Shown: piece after piece, positions 45,848-57,244 of the stretch
Numbering within the stretch: position 1 is the first letter of the stretch
Layout of the letters: each line of letters opens with the position of its first letter
NCBI GenBank assembly: GCA_019321725.1
Contig: CM033119.1
Location: forward strand, 14,582,694-14,646,693
DNA length: 64,000 nucleotides
From: Paulownia fortunei
Taxonomy: Eukaryota; Streptophyta; Magnoliopsida; Lamiales; Paulowniaceae
Reading direction: 5' to 3'
Translations under genes and position numbers: made by a program
Notes under the pieces: model-generated
The model's database searches: none
Seen by the model: the letters and a program-made list of their open reading frames with translations, nothing else
What the model was told of the DNA's origin: nothing

Positions 45848-47415
45848 TGATAAGTGCATATTTTGATATATTTTTGTATCAATTTTTTTATACTTTTCTT
45901 GCTTTAAAAAGATCAAAAGAAGCATGTTTCCAAACTTGTGCAGTTTTTGCATTTTGAGCATAACTTTATGATTAAAAGCTCTATGAATCTAAATTTTACT
46001 TCATTTGAAATCCAAGAGATAGAACTACAAATTTTCTATTGGAAGCTCATCCCAATTCGGTCTTGATTATAGCAGAAAGTTTGTCCAAGTGGTTGCACAA
46101 AATGGATCACCAAAAATTCAGATCAAAGTTCAGCCTAGTATTGACTGATTTAACCAATTGGGTCATATCTCTTAAGCCTAAATTAATTTTAGGTTGCAAT
46201 TTGGGTATGTTATATAGAAGAGTAAATAAATAAGTTTACTTAGATAAGATTGTGAGAAAATATGTCAAAATAGTAAAAATATAGGCTACAATGTGTTGTT
46301 GTTAAAGGACAGCTCTTGGACATAATTTGGTAATTTGGCCATATCTCCCTCATCCGACAGCCAAATTGACAAATGATATATGAAAATATATCAGTACCAA
46401 AAGATCTACAACTTTTGTTCATACTTATTATCAAAATATGGTTGTATCTAACCTAAAAATGTAATTCAATTGGGTAAGTGAGAATTTTGAGGACTTGGTG
46501 TAACAACTTACCAACTCTTGGCAACTAGCATACCACTTGATTAATGCCTCTATTATTTGTGTGTCCTCTATCATACTCCAAGTACTATAAATTTATCATG
46601 TATTAAGCTTGTAAACAGGGAGAGGGTAGAGGATTTCTTTGGGCTAATTTTTTTAATATGTATGCTTTCTAATAATGTAGGTTTTCTAGTAGTAATAGAA
46701 ATACATTTTCTAGTTTTTCTTTTATTTTTAGTCTTTCTTACTTTTATTATGTATATCTAAATTTTATTTTGCTGAGAAAAAAGGGTGAACCTCTTGATGG
46801 AGGAAGAGGAACGGTTATAAGATTAGAAAATATTTAAGTATGTTGTATTATTATTTTGAGTTTTGATCTAAACCCTACTTATTTTGTGGTATGTATCTCC
46901 TATGACATAATATATACTTGGGTTCATTTAGCTTATTGTATGATTTTACCCTACCAACTGCTAATGTAAAAACCTTGATTTGTTGTTGACAAATGTGTGT
47001 ATAAATACTTGATCCCATAAATAAGTGTTGGCGTTAAGAGATAATTTGCAAATAGTAAGACAATATCATGATTACGTTATGGCATGAGCTATTTAATAAT
47101 ATCTTCTCATTGGAACCTTCATTATGTATGGATTCCAATTGTGGCAATTAACAGAAGTAAAAAGAATAAATAACCATTTCTCTATCCAAAACTCAGGAGT
47201 GGATCCCTAATCCTCAATACTTTTATTACTTTGGTTTTTCTTTAGTTACAACATACATTAATTTTTCATATATTTTGATTCATATAAATTCTATTTTTTT
47301 AGAATTATAATCCTGAATTCTTCAAGCAACTTCCCTGTGGATCGACCTCGGACTCACAAGAAATTTATTACTTAATACAACCTGTATTTAGGTTTGTAAA
47401 CTTAAAGTTGTAGCA
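45848..47415 (+). repeat. 3' LTR of element F (1,568 bp)
   Basis: It starts TGATAAGTGCATATTTTGAT and ends ...AAAGTTGTAGCA, followed by ATCTC, the partner of TTCTC at 36815. The last 100 bp contain CCCTGTGGATCGACCTCGGA, typical of the 3' LTR end of this lineage. The reading frames inside (46039-46233, 46557-46760) are not credible genes. Confidence 0.85.
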
Positions 47416-48338
47416 ATCTCCAAGAGGGATTTGGGAAAAATATCCTAGGGATTAGAGATTGAGATCTACGGAGATAGATCTGAAAATATTCTTGGACTAT
47501 CCTAAATACGAGTACATAGATTAAATGCTAAAAAAGTTTACCATGGAAGAATTCTAGAAGTGATTCTTGATTTTTAAGTCATGGGACTTCTCTTTCAAAG
47601 TCTACATCCCCAATGACCTCTGAAAGAAAGAGAAATAATAACTCACATACTTTATGCATCCTTGACGGAAAGTATAAAATATGCAAATCTAGGTACAATA
47701 TTTGATATGAAAATTGCTCTGAGTGTTACAAGCAGATATTAGTTAATTTGACACGAAAAGCATTGAAAGCTATAAAGATGATCTTTAGTACTTATGAAGC
47801 ATTGAGGATCATTTTTTTAGAGTATGATTATGAACAAATGAAACTAAGATGCTTCATCTAGTTTTTAGTTCAAAGTAGATGACTTGAAGTCTATCTCTAG
47901 ATTCAGGTTCATCTTAAATGGTGGGATGGTTCGTTGGAAAGAGTTCCAAACTTGTAACAATTGTGGAATCCACCACTGTGGTTGAATACATCGAGGCATA
48001 TGATGCTGCAAAAAGGGAATGTTTGGTTAGGGAACTTAATATAAGTATTAGATGTAGTTCCAACCATTGTTGATTGAGTACTGGAGTACTGCAATAACAA
48101 TGGGGGCTATTGCACAAGCAAAGACATTAAGGTCTCATCAAAGAATCCAAGCAAAAATAGATTAATGATACCAGGATTTTGAAAATCAATGGTAAAGGCA
48201 GCATTTATGTGGAAAGAGTTGTCTCGCTCGAAAATATAGCAAACCCACTTATTTAATCCTAAGATAAGTATTTGAAGGACATCTTGGGGAAGATGGGCCT
48301 TAATACGAGGGCAATTATCTTTAAGATAAATAGAAAAT
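47416..48338 (+). pseudogene. Copia pol of element E (right part: RT end and RNase H)
   Basis: It continues the RT after the F insertion (TCTCCAAGAGGGATTTGG against J TCTCCATGAAGGATTTGA at about 59050). Next is a VYHGRIL-like block, then the RNase H segment: KVDDLKSISRFRFILNGGMV-like at about 47880-47930, WKEFQTC, STTVVEYIEAYDAAKRECLV (about 47970-48030) and CNNNGGYCTSKDI. A VSTNDLGEDGP-type stretch precedes the LTR. Frames are broken throughout. The usual PPT is not conserved. Confidence 0.8.
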
Positions 48339-48898
48339 TATTAGAGTAATACCCGGTGAGCCAATTGATCTAGTCGTCCTTTATATTATTGTGAATCAAT
48401 CTTATTCATATTATTATCATTAACATGATAATATTTATCTTAAATTCATCATAAGAATAAGATAAAGTTCTTAGATCACACACAACTATGGGGCGTGGTC
48501 GCGCATATGATGGCGATCGTAAAATATTCCTTTAAGGTTGTGGTCTTAAAACATTTCAAGTCAAGGATCAATGAGATAGAACATCATTGATACTGTTGAG
48601 ACTTTCGCTTATGATACAGGCTTGAGAGGATGATACCTCATTTTATAGGCATTAGTGTGGTGACACTAGTACATGTATACGGGTGTTTGTTTGGTAACAA
48701 GTACACTGAACTACCCCATTTAAAAAAATTCTAATTGAAAGTTAATGAGTGGTCAATAAATGATTCGTCACCTATCTAGATAAATAGGTGACTCTCCTAT
48801 GTATTCTACTGTACTTGAATCTAAAATCCTTGGTCAAGGTTAGATAGAAAATAAATGTGGGGTTTTATAATTGTTAATCATTGAATCAAGCTACTAGA
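48339..48898 (+). mobile_element. Start of 3' LTR of element E (subfamily II), truncated
   Basis: TATTAGAGTAATACCCGGTGAGCC matches the family start, and the next 550 bp follow LTR A2 (8657 onward) block by block up to CAAGCTACTAGAA. There the poly-T end of the minus-strand LINE begins. The rest of the LTR does not reappear after the LINE. Confidence 0.8.
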
Positions 48899-48927
48899 AT
48901 TTTTTTTATTTTTAGTTAAAAATGCCT

Positions 48928-48949
48928 ATGCCTAGTAGAAGTTAGGCAT
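48928..48949 (-). other. Hairpin near the LINE 3' end
   Basis: Perfect 7-bp arms ATGCCTA (48928-48934) and TAGGCAT (48943-48949) with an 8-base loop, about 15-30 bases from the poly-A tail. It overlaps a direct duplication of ATGCCT at 48922-48933. Confidence 0.6.
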
Positions 48950-49199
48950 GGATCCCTACCAGTATATTAAAAAACTCATGAAATGTCATACAAATTAGAA
49001 GTAGGAAATAAGGAATTCCTACTCCTGTAAAATTAATTTGACTATGAATAATAATTTTAGCAAACAATGTAAAAAAAATCAGCATCTCCTAACTATCCAT
49101 TTCCATTCCTCATATCAAGACAAAATAAGGATATATTAACAAAATGAAGGTAGAGACCATTTATCCATTTGGATAATTCCTTTCAATTTTCTTGGAAAT

Positions 49200-49873
49200 T
49201 CAACCGACTGCTAAATATTAGATGATGAATTCTAACAAGCGTAATTAGTAAGGAAATCTGCAATAGTATTCCCTTTCTCTACCTATGTGTGATGTTCGGA
49301 CCTGTAAGCTTTGTTTCGAGACTATCCATTTTGCGAGAAGAATTTGTAGCTTACAATTTCCAATTGACGTGCCCTTAGCTGTAAATGATATAAGCATCAA
49401 TCTCAATCCAAATTTTATCAAATCCATGTTTCTGACACACTCAGCTCCCACCACTAATGCATATATTTCCGCATATGTGTTCGTTGCTTCCCCTAAATGT
49501 AAACAATAAGCTAGGATTGGATCTCTTTCATGTGTGCGGATAATACCACCAACACCAGCTTGCCTTGGATTTCCTTTTGATGCTCCATCGTAGTTAAGTT
49601 TGAACCATCCCTTTGGTGGTCTTTGCCAAATAATGATTTTTGGAATTTTTCCAATGTATCATCTAATAGGAAATCCCCACGTTTCAGCAGTATGTTGATA
49701 CCTTTCCAAAATGTCAGACCAAGTAACTTCTTTGTTTGCCGAATGAAAATGTTGGATAACTTGATCAATCAAATATTGCGAATGAATAGAAGCACCTCTA
49801 TACTTCGAATCATTTCTAGTAGTCCAAATATACCACCATATCAACAATGGCAATAAGATACGGATGTGCTGAC
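49200..49873 (-). pseudogene. LINE RNase H and preceding linker
   Basis: On the minus strand the linker HIRILLPLLIWWYIWTTRND (49873-49810) leads into the RNase H. Its blocks are YDGASKGNPRQAGVGGIIRT (first catalytic D, about 49600-49540), an EIYALVVGAECV-like block (catalytic E, about 49470-49440) and IEIDAYIIY (third D, about 49405-49380). These are the RNase H blocks found at the C-terminus of plant LINE ORF2. Frames change several times. Downstream (49200-48920) is a short 3' UTR. Confidence 0.8.
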
Positions 49874-52172
49874 TGTTGGGTTTACTATAATCGCAGGAGC
49901 ATATACAGTAAAAAATTAATTTTTTTTTATCAAACATAAATATATACATCCCCTTGATTCGAAAGCGATTTTAACGATTGCACTTATTTAAGTGAAAATA
50001 TAAACAAATATTAAATCCGAATTATACCTTTCTATCATTTCGGTTATAATAGGGAATGAAACAATCAATTGTTTATCCTGAATTTTTAGAACTCGCAGGG
50101 ATCCAAATATTTTCCCTCTATCAGGTCCATAATATGAAATAGCAATACCAATTAAAAAGATTCGCTAGTATCCTTTTAATTGTTCGCCAATCTATATTCA
50201 GAGTAAATTTTATCTTTTAATTCAATTAATGAATCAAGAACAAACTTTCAAGAACAATAAAAATTGATTCTTTAAGTTCTTGGAATTTGAATATAAAGAG
50301 AATATAAAAAAAACTGGCTTTCTTCTTAAGAAGAAGAAAAACAAGATTTCAAGAAAACACTTTTATTTTTCTTTCTTTACTTTTCTTTAAAGTGAAAAAT
50401 AGAAGGCTTAACAAAATAATTTTTGCTTGATACACATTGCTAATTTTCGGCCATCCCTATTTATAGGAGCTAAAATTTTGCTCATTCTCCAACTCTTGAA
50501 AAGTTTGTCAATTTTAAACTGCTTCAAAGTTTTAATTTGGAAGGATTCCAAATCTTCTTACAACTCTTTTATTTTTCTCTCTCCTATATATGTGGACTTG
50601 TTTGAGACTACATTAATCATCAAAATTGTCTACTTACATTTTTTATATTAATTTGAACTCTTCAAATAATTATTAAGATAGATATATATCAAATATATAT
50701 AACATAAATATATTTATATATTAAATAAATCTTAGTGGCCAATTTTTATCCCATAAAAATCGGTCACTACATTTATTTATTTATAAACATGTTAATTAAA
50801 TAAATTATATTTATTTAATTTATTCTCTTCATATTTTAATGGCTTCTCAAGTGATCGATATTAATTTTTAGGCTTTGACTTAAAAATTCACAAATTAATC
50901 TAATTGATTTAATCACAATTTAATCAATTCAATTAATTAATTTAATTTACTCCATTTGGGCTTTCTAATCAAATTAGGTCCTATTAAGTAATCCAGTTAG
51001 TTAATTGAATAATTTAACTTAACCACTAAATTAAATAGATTAATTAATTAATTAATTAATTTAATTAATTTTCAACCATTGGATAAATTCCAAAATTAAA
51101 AATGTTAATTTTCATAAAGATGTGTAAGCCTCTTACGTTCACTACTAAGCTAGTAGTGAGCTTACAATATTTGCAACTTATGAATAATAATTATTCTAAT
51201 TAATTAATCCAATTAATTAATCTATTTTGGAATTAACTCCTTAAATCCAAGAACCTTACTATCCATAAAAACACCTACCAAGTAATCATGACAAACTAGT
51301 CTTAGGTGAAATAACAAGTAAACTATTTTAGTTGCGAGTATTATACATGTACGGTCCTTTCGACAACTAATCTCCTGATTGAATCTAGGGTATCGATTAT
51401 AAGTCGAAACTCCAAATGATTCAATAATTGTGATCCCATTTCAAGTTTCAATAATTTCTGATGAATTATGATTCATCTTGCCTTGGCCAAGGTCTGTGAA
51501 TCACAAACTATGAAAACACAGGAGTTTTTTTTGTTTAAAAAAACAAGTGTCGAATTCTATATTGGCTACTGATAAACCTCCATACACACTAATACAACAC
51601 CCAACATACCCCATTTGTAATCGTCAAGTAATCAGAAGATATATCAAAGTACTCTAGAATGCACACAAGGCTACCATCGTGGCTCAAGTCCGAGAACTAG
51701 CCATATACTATCGCAACACAAAAATTCCTATTTTGATAGGCAAAGCCTCTACCTAAAAATTTCTTACAGGCCATGTTCGGTGTACTTGTTCCCTAACAAG
51801 TGCCCACATATATGCACTTGTGTCTTTATACTAATGCCAATAGAATGTGACATCCTCGTCTTACGAGCATGCATCATATGTGAGAGTCATACAGAGTTAT
51901 TTGATGTCCCATTTCAAAAAGCTCTCGACTCTAAACTTATTTAAGACCAAAACCTTAGAGGCATGTTCCATGATAACCATCATATGCGCGACTATGCCTC
52001 ATAGCTAAATTTGCTCTAAGGATTTTATCTAATGTGCAGAAATAAACGATACATGTCATAAGATAAAGAAAATATCTTTCTATTAATATGATTCTTAATA
52101 AGATTGTCTTTATAAAAGAAAAGGAGTACAAACACCCAATCCAATTAGGGCGTTGGACATCCTAATCTAACA
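49874..52172 (-). mobile_element. Solo copia LTR K1 (2,299 bp) with target duplication
   Basis: Plus-strand borders TGTTGGGTTTACT and ...CCTAATCTAACA. Flanks are CTGAC (49869-49873) and CGGAC (52173-52177), a 5-bp duplication with one mismatch. The minus-strand start TGTTAGATTAGG and the AATTAATT-rich U3 (about 50920-51080) place it in the copia family of this window. No internal sequence remains. LINE sequence continues on both sides. Confidence 0.87.
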
Positions 52173-52548
52173 CGGACCTCCCATCTTGTGTGGGAAAGAA
52201 GACCATTGATTGAAAATAAACTCAATATCTACTGAATTTGATACAAGTATCCAAAAATTTAATTCAAAGAAATGCCAAATTTCCATAATTTTTCTACAGC
52301 GTAGCAATACGTGGCTCATCATTTCTTCATCGGAGTGACATAAATAGCATTTGGATGTTGTTTGAAATCCATGCCAAGCCATAACTTCATCCATTGGAAG
52401 CTCACCGTGCCACAATCTCCATAGAAATACCAAGTTATTATGGTAAGGATATTAATCCAAATAAAATCAAAACGTGGATTCGAACTGAGTTCCAAACTAA
52501 TTTAAGATAGAAACTTCCATGCGATGTGAGTTTCCATGAGGGAATATC
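52173..52548 (-). pseudogene. LINE zf-RVT (reverse transcriptase zinc-binding) segment
   Basis: A 130-residue stretch between the two LTRs: FLWRLWHGELPMDEVMAWHG, then CYLCHSDEEMMSHVLLRC, which is the C-x2-C ... H-x3-C zinc site of zf-RVT. IMEIWHFFELNF and WSSFPHKMGG follow. The upstream part (52548-52434) is the GxSIxxxW block with a stop. It is typical of plant LINE ORF2 between RT and RNase H. Confidence 0.85.
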
Positions 52549-54782
52549 TGTTGGGTTTACTATAATTTTAGGGGTATATGCAGCGCGAAATTAAAATTTT
52601 ATCAAACATAAATTTAACCCCTTTGATTCGAAAGCGATTTTAATGATCGCTCTTATTTAAGTGAATATATAAATAAATATAAAGTCGGATTATACCTTTT
52701 GTACACTCTGATTGTTGTAGGGAATGAATCAATCAATTATTTATCCTGGACTATCAGAACTCGCAGGGATCCAAGTGTCTCCCCTCTATTAGGTCCACAA
52801 TACGAAAAAGCAACACCAATCAAAAGGATTCGTTAGTATCCTTTTAATTGTTTTCTAATCTAGAATCGAAGTAAATTTTCAAAAATAATAAAGATTGATT
52901 TTTTAAGTTCTTGAAATAATAATATGAAGAGAATAATAAGAAACTGATTTTCTTTTAAAGAACAAGAAATCAAGATTACAAGAAAATAATTTTTTTTTTT
53001 TTTCTTTCTTGGAGAGAAAAATAGAAGACTTAAACAAAATAATTTTTACTTAAATTTGTTGAATAATTTATTATAATTTTCGTCCATCATCATATATATG
53101 ACTGAAAATTTACTTATTCTCCAACTCTTGAATAGTTTGACAATTTTGAATTACTTTAAAGTTTTATTTTGGAAGGATTCAAAATCTTCTAAAAACTCTT
53201 TTCTTTTCTCTCTCGTATTGTATGTGGACTAATTTGATACTATCTTAATCATCAAAATGGTCTACATACATTGTTGATATTAATTTAAACTCTTCAAATA
53301 ATATCAAGATAGATATATATCATATATATACTATAATTATATTTATATATAAATTAAATCTTAGTGGCCTATTTTATCCCATAAAATTGGTCATTATATT
53401 TATTTATCTATAAATATGTTAATTAAATAAATTATATTTATTTAATTTATTCTCTTCATATTTTAGTAGGCTTCTTAAGTGATCTACATTAATTTTGGTC
53501 TTAGACTCAAAAATCCCCAAATCAATCAAATTGATTCAATCACAATTTAATTAATTTAATTGATTAATTTAATTTACTCTAATCGGGTTTTCTAATCAAA
53601 TTAAGTCCAATTAAATAATTCAATTACTTAATTGAATAATTTAATTTAACAATTAAATTAAATAGAACCCTTAATTAATTAATACATTAGTATTAATTAA
53701 GTAATTTTCAACCATTGGATAAATTCTAGAATTTAAAAATGTTAATTTCCATAAAGATGTGTGACCCTCTTAGGTTCACAACTAAGCTAGTTGTGGGTTT
53801 GCAATATTTGCAACTTATGAATAATAATTATTCAAATTAATTAATCTGCTTGGAATCAACTCCTTAATTCCAAGAACCTCACTATTCATGAAAACACCTA
53901 CCAAGTAATCATGGCAAACTAGTTTTACATGAAATAGCGAGTAAATCGATTTTAGTTGCGAGTATCATACACGTACAGTCCTTTCAACAACTAATCTCCC
54001 AATTGAATCTAGGACATGGATTATAAGTCAAAATCCTAAATGATTTAATAACTATGATCCTATTTCAAGTTCCAATGATTCTTGATGAATCACAATTCAT
54101 CCTGCCTTGCCCAAGGTCTTTGAATCACGAACTATGAAAATATAGGAGATTAAACAAGTATCGTATTCTATGTTGGCCACTGACAAACCTCTATGCACAT
54201 CAGTGCAACATCCAACATACCCCATTTGTGATTGTCAAGCAATCAGAAGATATATCAAAGTGTTGCAGGATGCACACAATGCTACCATCGTGCCTCAAGT
54301 TCGAGGACTAGTCATGTACTATCACAACACATAAATTCTTATTTCGACAGGTAAAGCCTCCAGCTAAGAATTTCTTTCGAGCCATGTTCGGTGTACTTGT
54401 TCCCCAACAAGCACCCACATACATGCACTTGCGTCTCTACGCTAATGCCAATAGAATGTGACATCCTCGTCTCATGAGCATGCATCATATATACGAGTCT
54501 AACTGAGTTATTTGATGTCCCATCTCAAAAAACTCTCGACTCAGAACTTATTTAAAACAAAAGCCTTAAAGGCATGTTCCATGATCGCTATCATATACGC
54601 AACCATGCCCCGTAGCTAAATTTGATCTAAGAACTTTTTAATGTGCAGAAATAAAAGATACAAGACATAAGATAAAGAAAATACCTTTTTATTAATATGA
54701 TTACCATTAAGATTGCCTTTACAAAAGCAAAAGAATATAATACATTCAATCCAATTGGGGCGTTGGGCATCCTACTCTAACA
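52549..54782 (-). mobile_element. Solo copia LTR K2 (2,234 bp) with target duplication
   Basis: Plus-strand borders TGTTGGGTTTACT and ...CCTACTCTAACA. Flanks are ATATC (52544-52548) and ATATT (54783-54787), a 5-bp duplication with one mismatch and different from that of K1. The sequence follows K1 closely from end to end. No internal domains. The reading frames inside have no support. Confidence 0.87.
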
Positions 54783-56100
54783 ATATTTAGCTAGTTGCTT
54801 CTAATAGGAAGGTTAAGAATTTCATTAACAATATGAACCGGCAGTACATCCTTCAATCTTAGTTGATTCCAATTCCTATTAACCCAAAAATCTGATAACA
54901 TATCCAAAGAATGATCCAACAAATCCACTATGTTGCATAATGGGGTCAATTCAATCCAATGATCAAACCAAAAAGAGATTCTACCATTTGCTAGCCTCCA
55001 GAATATATGTTGTTCACTTTTATTTCGAATGCGGACTAGTCTTTTTCAAACTAATGAATGATTTACCTTACATTTCGCCTTGGTAAGATGCTGCTCTATG
55101 CAATATTTTGAGTGCATGAAAGCAGCCCACAGTGAGTTGCTCATTCAAAATTGCCACTAATGTTTGTAAGAAAAAGCTTCAACCACATCCCAAAGTCGTC
55201 GAACACCTAAACCTTATTCATTTACTAGATAACAAGCACTCTCCCAAGAAGTCCAATAACAGCCGTTCAATCTTAGTTAACATGAATTTGGGAGCATCTA
55301 GAACTTGTAACAAGTGCAATGTCATAGAGTGAAGAACATATTTTTTAAGCATCAATCGGCCACCATGTGAAAGGAAATATTTTTCCCACCCACCAATGCG
55401 ATCACGGATTTTAGCTACCATGTCATCATACTATAACCCCTTATTACGTCCAACATATAGGAGAGACCCCAAATATGTCAAAGGCAGCCTCTTAATCATA
55501 AAACTTGTGATTGTCTTAATTTGTCGCATTTAAGCAGATCCAATTTTCCGACTTAAAAAAAGCAAAAGAGCTTTTCTCCACATTGAGATATTATCTAGAA
55601 GTTCGTTCATAAGATTGTTGACAATCCATAATTAAGCTTATGTAAACCATGCTCCTTAGCTGTAGAAAAGGTTAACACATCATCTGCAAATGTAAGGTGT
55701 GAAATCGTAAATCCCCTTCCAGACTTATATCTCATTTTTGGATTGTAAGTAAATAAATAATTCAATTTTCTCAAAAGTAATTCTGAAGATAAAATAAAAA
55801 GAGAAGAGGATAAAGGATCCCCTTGTCTAAGACCCCTTGTTGAATGAAAAAAACCTAATGGCCGTCTATTTCTTAAAATCGAGAACCAGCAATTATCAAT
55901 ACATTTTTGCACTAATAAAATCCACTATTATGGAAATCCAAATTGCCTTAAATCCACATACAAAAAGCTCTATTATACTCTATCATAAGCCTTCATCATA
56001 TCCAATTAATCAAAAAGTTCCCATCTTTACTTTTATTATGGAGACAGTGAGTTAATTATTGTGCTAGAAGAATGTTATCACTCATTAATCTTCCTGGGAT
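54783..56100 (-). pseudogene. LINE reverse transcriptase
   Basis: On the minus strand, from about 56095, PGRLMSDNILLAQ and an LDMMKAYDRV-like block (catalytic D, about 56000-55970) are followed by FGFP and QKCIDNCWFSILRNRRPLGF (55912 down). STRGLRQGDPLSSSLFILSS comes next, and the active site TFADDVLTFS is at about 55690-55660. The DKIAxWEKxxLSxGGRxxLI-like block (KIRDRIGGWEKYFLSHGGRL, 55415-55355) and a decayed linker follow to 54783. Stops replace several tryptophan and other codons at 55910-56060. The N-terminal endonuclease is absent. Confidence 0.85.
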
Positions 56101-56104
56101 TAGG

Positions 56105-56383
56105 TTGTATGGGAAGTAGTCAAGCAAAATAACTTGAAGGTTGCATGGGATGCAATTGTTGATGTGTCAGCTATCTTTTTTTTTATCATATAAGCTTATA
56201 AAATTGGGGTGTATGATAAAACTAATTGGACTTCAAGCCCACAAGAAAATATGATTTTCCAAATATCCGTCATGAGGGTGATGGAATACGAACAAAATAG
56301 TGGAAGACTTTATTATAAATGATTAAACTGTTGAATGTATGCTTATTTTCTACCTCATGTTTTGTAGATATCTAATTTACATT
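56105..56383 (+). mobile_element. End of the copia 5' leader of element J
   Basis: Homologous to 8240-8509 (GTATGGGAAGTA, GGTTGCATG, GGAAGAC, TTGAATGTATGCTTA). It precedes the gag start codon. Its 5' LTR and the first part of the leader are missing; the sequence begins where the LINE ends. Confidence 0.65.
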
Positions 56384-57244
56384 ATGGCTAAAAATCTACT
56401 TGCATCAATTCTTGACACTAATAAACTCACTAGTCCCAACTATGTTGACTGGGTTAGGAACCTTTGGATAATTCTCCAATCCAAAAAGAGGGTTCATGTC
56501 CTTGATATGGCACCACTGGCTTCGCTAGAAGGGGTCACAGAGAAAGAGCAAGCAAAATATCATCAACATGTTGAGGATGATCTGTAGGCTTGGTGTTATT
56601 TGATAGCATGTATGTCAAATGAGCTGTAAAGACAACATGTGGGTATGGCACATGTTGCTAATATCCACCTTCATCTGAAGGAATTATATGGTGAACATAT
56701 AAGGCAAACTAGATATCAAGTATCTAAGAAGCTCTTTCGATGACTGTATGATGGAAGTCTTTTTGGTTCATGATCATGGACTAAAGATGATAGCCTTGAT
56801 TGAGAGACTCGAGTCTCTAGGAGTTATTATGGACAATGTACTCTTTGTGGATCTCATGATGCAGTCTTTGCTGCCTTGTTTGACTCCTTTATGGTTAACT
56901 TCAACAAACACAAAATGGAGACTAGCGTTGCTGAGCTAATCAATGTGTTGAAGATTGCCCAGTCCACCATAAAGATGGAGAAGTCTATCCTACTCGTTGG
57001 CTCTTCATCCTAATTTAAGACTAAATAGTTGATGAAATGAAAGAAGAAAAGTTTTTCTAAAAAGGCCAAAGGTATGAAGGCCTTAGGTGGAGTGAAGAAA
57101 GGTTCCAAACCATATGACAAGTGTCACTATTGTGGCAAGCCAGGGTATTAGAAGAGGAACTGCAAGAAGTATCTTACAAATCGCCAGAAGAGTTCTGGTA
57201 TGTTCTTTGTTGAAGTTAACCTTTTAGTTAATGATGCTTCTTGA
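56384..57244 (+). pseudogene. Copia gag of element J
   Basis: The start codon at 56384 (MAKNLLASILDTNKLTSPNY) is preserved. WVRNLWIILQSKKRVHVLDM follows, then QAKYHQHVEDDL and a stop at 56586. An HLHLKELYGEH-like block is near 56665. Next are a MEVFLVHDHGLKMIALIERL block (56751-56810) and an LLQSLP-type block. The zinc knuckle at 57122-57163 has CHYCGKPGY then a TAG (57149-57151) in place of the tryptophan, and KRNC; its histidine is replaced by tyrosine. At least four frame disruptions. Confidence 0.87.

Larger units (their letters stand above)
36820..47415 (+). mobile_element. Athila-type Ty3/gypsy element F (10.6 kb) nested in copia E
   Basis: Both ends carry the LTR start TRATAAGTGCATATTTTGAT (36820, 45848), and internal domains run in the order gag, PR, RT, RNase H, IN. 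The flanks are TTCTC (36815-36819) and ATCTC (47416-47420), a 5-bp duplication with one mismatch. Removing F rejoins the copia RT frame region seen intact in J (about 59040-59060). The element has lost the 3' half of its 5' LTR, the primer site and the gag start, and carries unusual cargo between IN and the 3' LTR. Confidence 0.85.
48899..56100 (-). mobile_element. L1-type LINE, 5' truncated, interrupted by two solo copia LTRs
   Basis: On the minus strand it runs RT (56100-54783), zf-RVT (52548-52173), RNase H (49873 to about 49230), 3' UTR and an A-rich tail (poly-T at 48899-48913 on the plus strand). The order RT, zinc-binding zf-RVT, RNase H is that of plant L1 elements. The endonuclease domain and the start of RT are missing, as in most genomic LINE copies. 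No target duplication could be found around it. Confidence 0.85.

Noticed and set aside
49874..54782. K1 and K2 as paired LTRs of one element
   Set aside because: The 376 bp between them are LINE zf-RVT sequence continuous with the LINE outside, and each LTR has its own, different 5-bp duplication.
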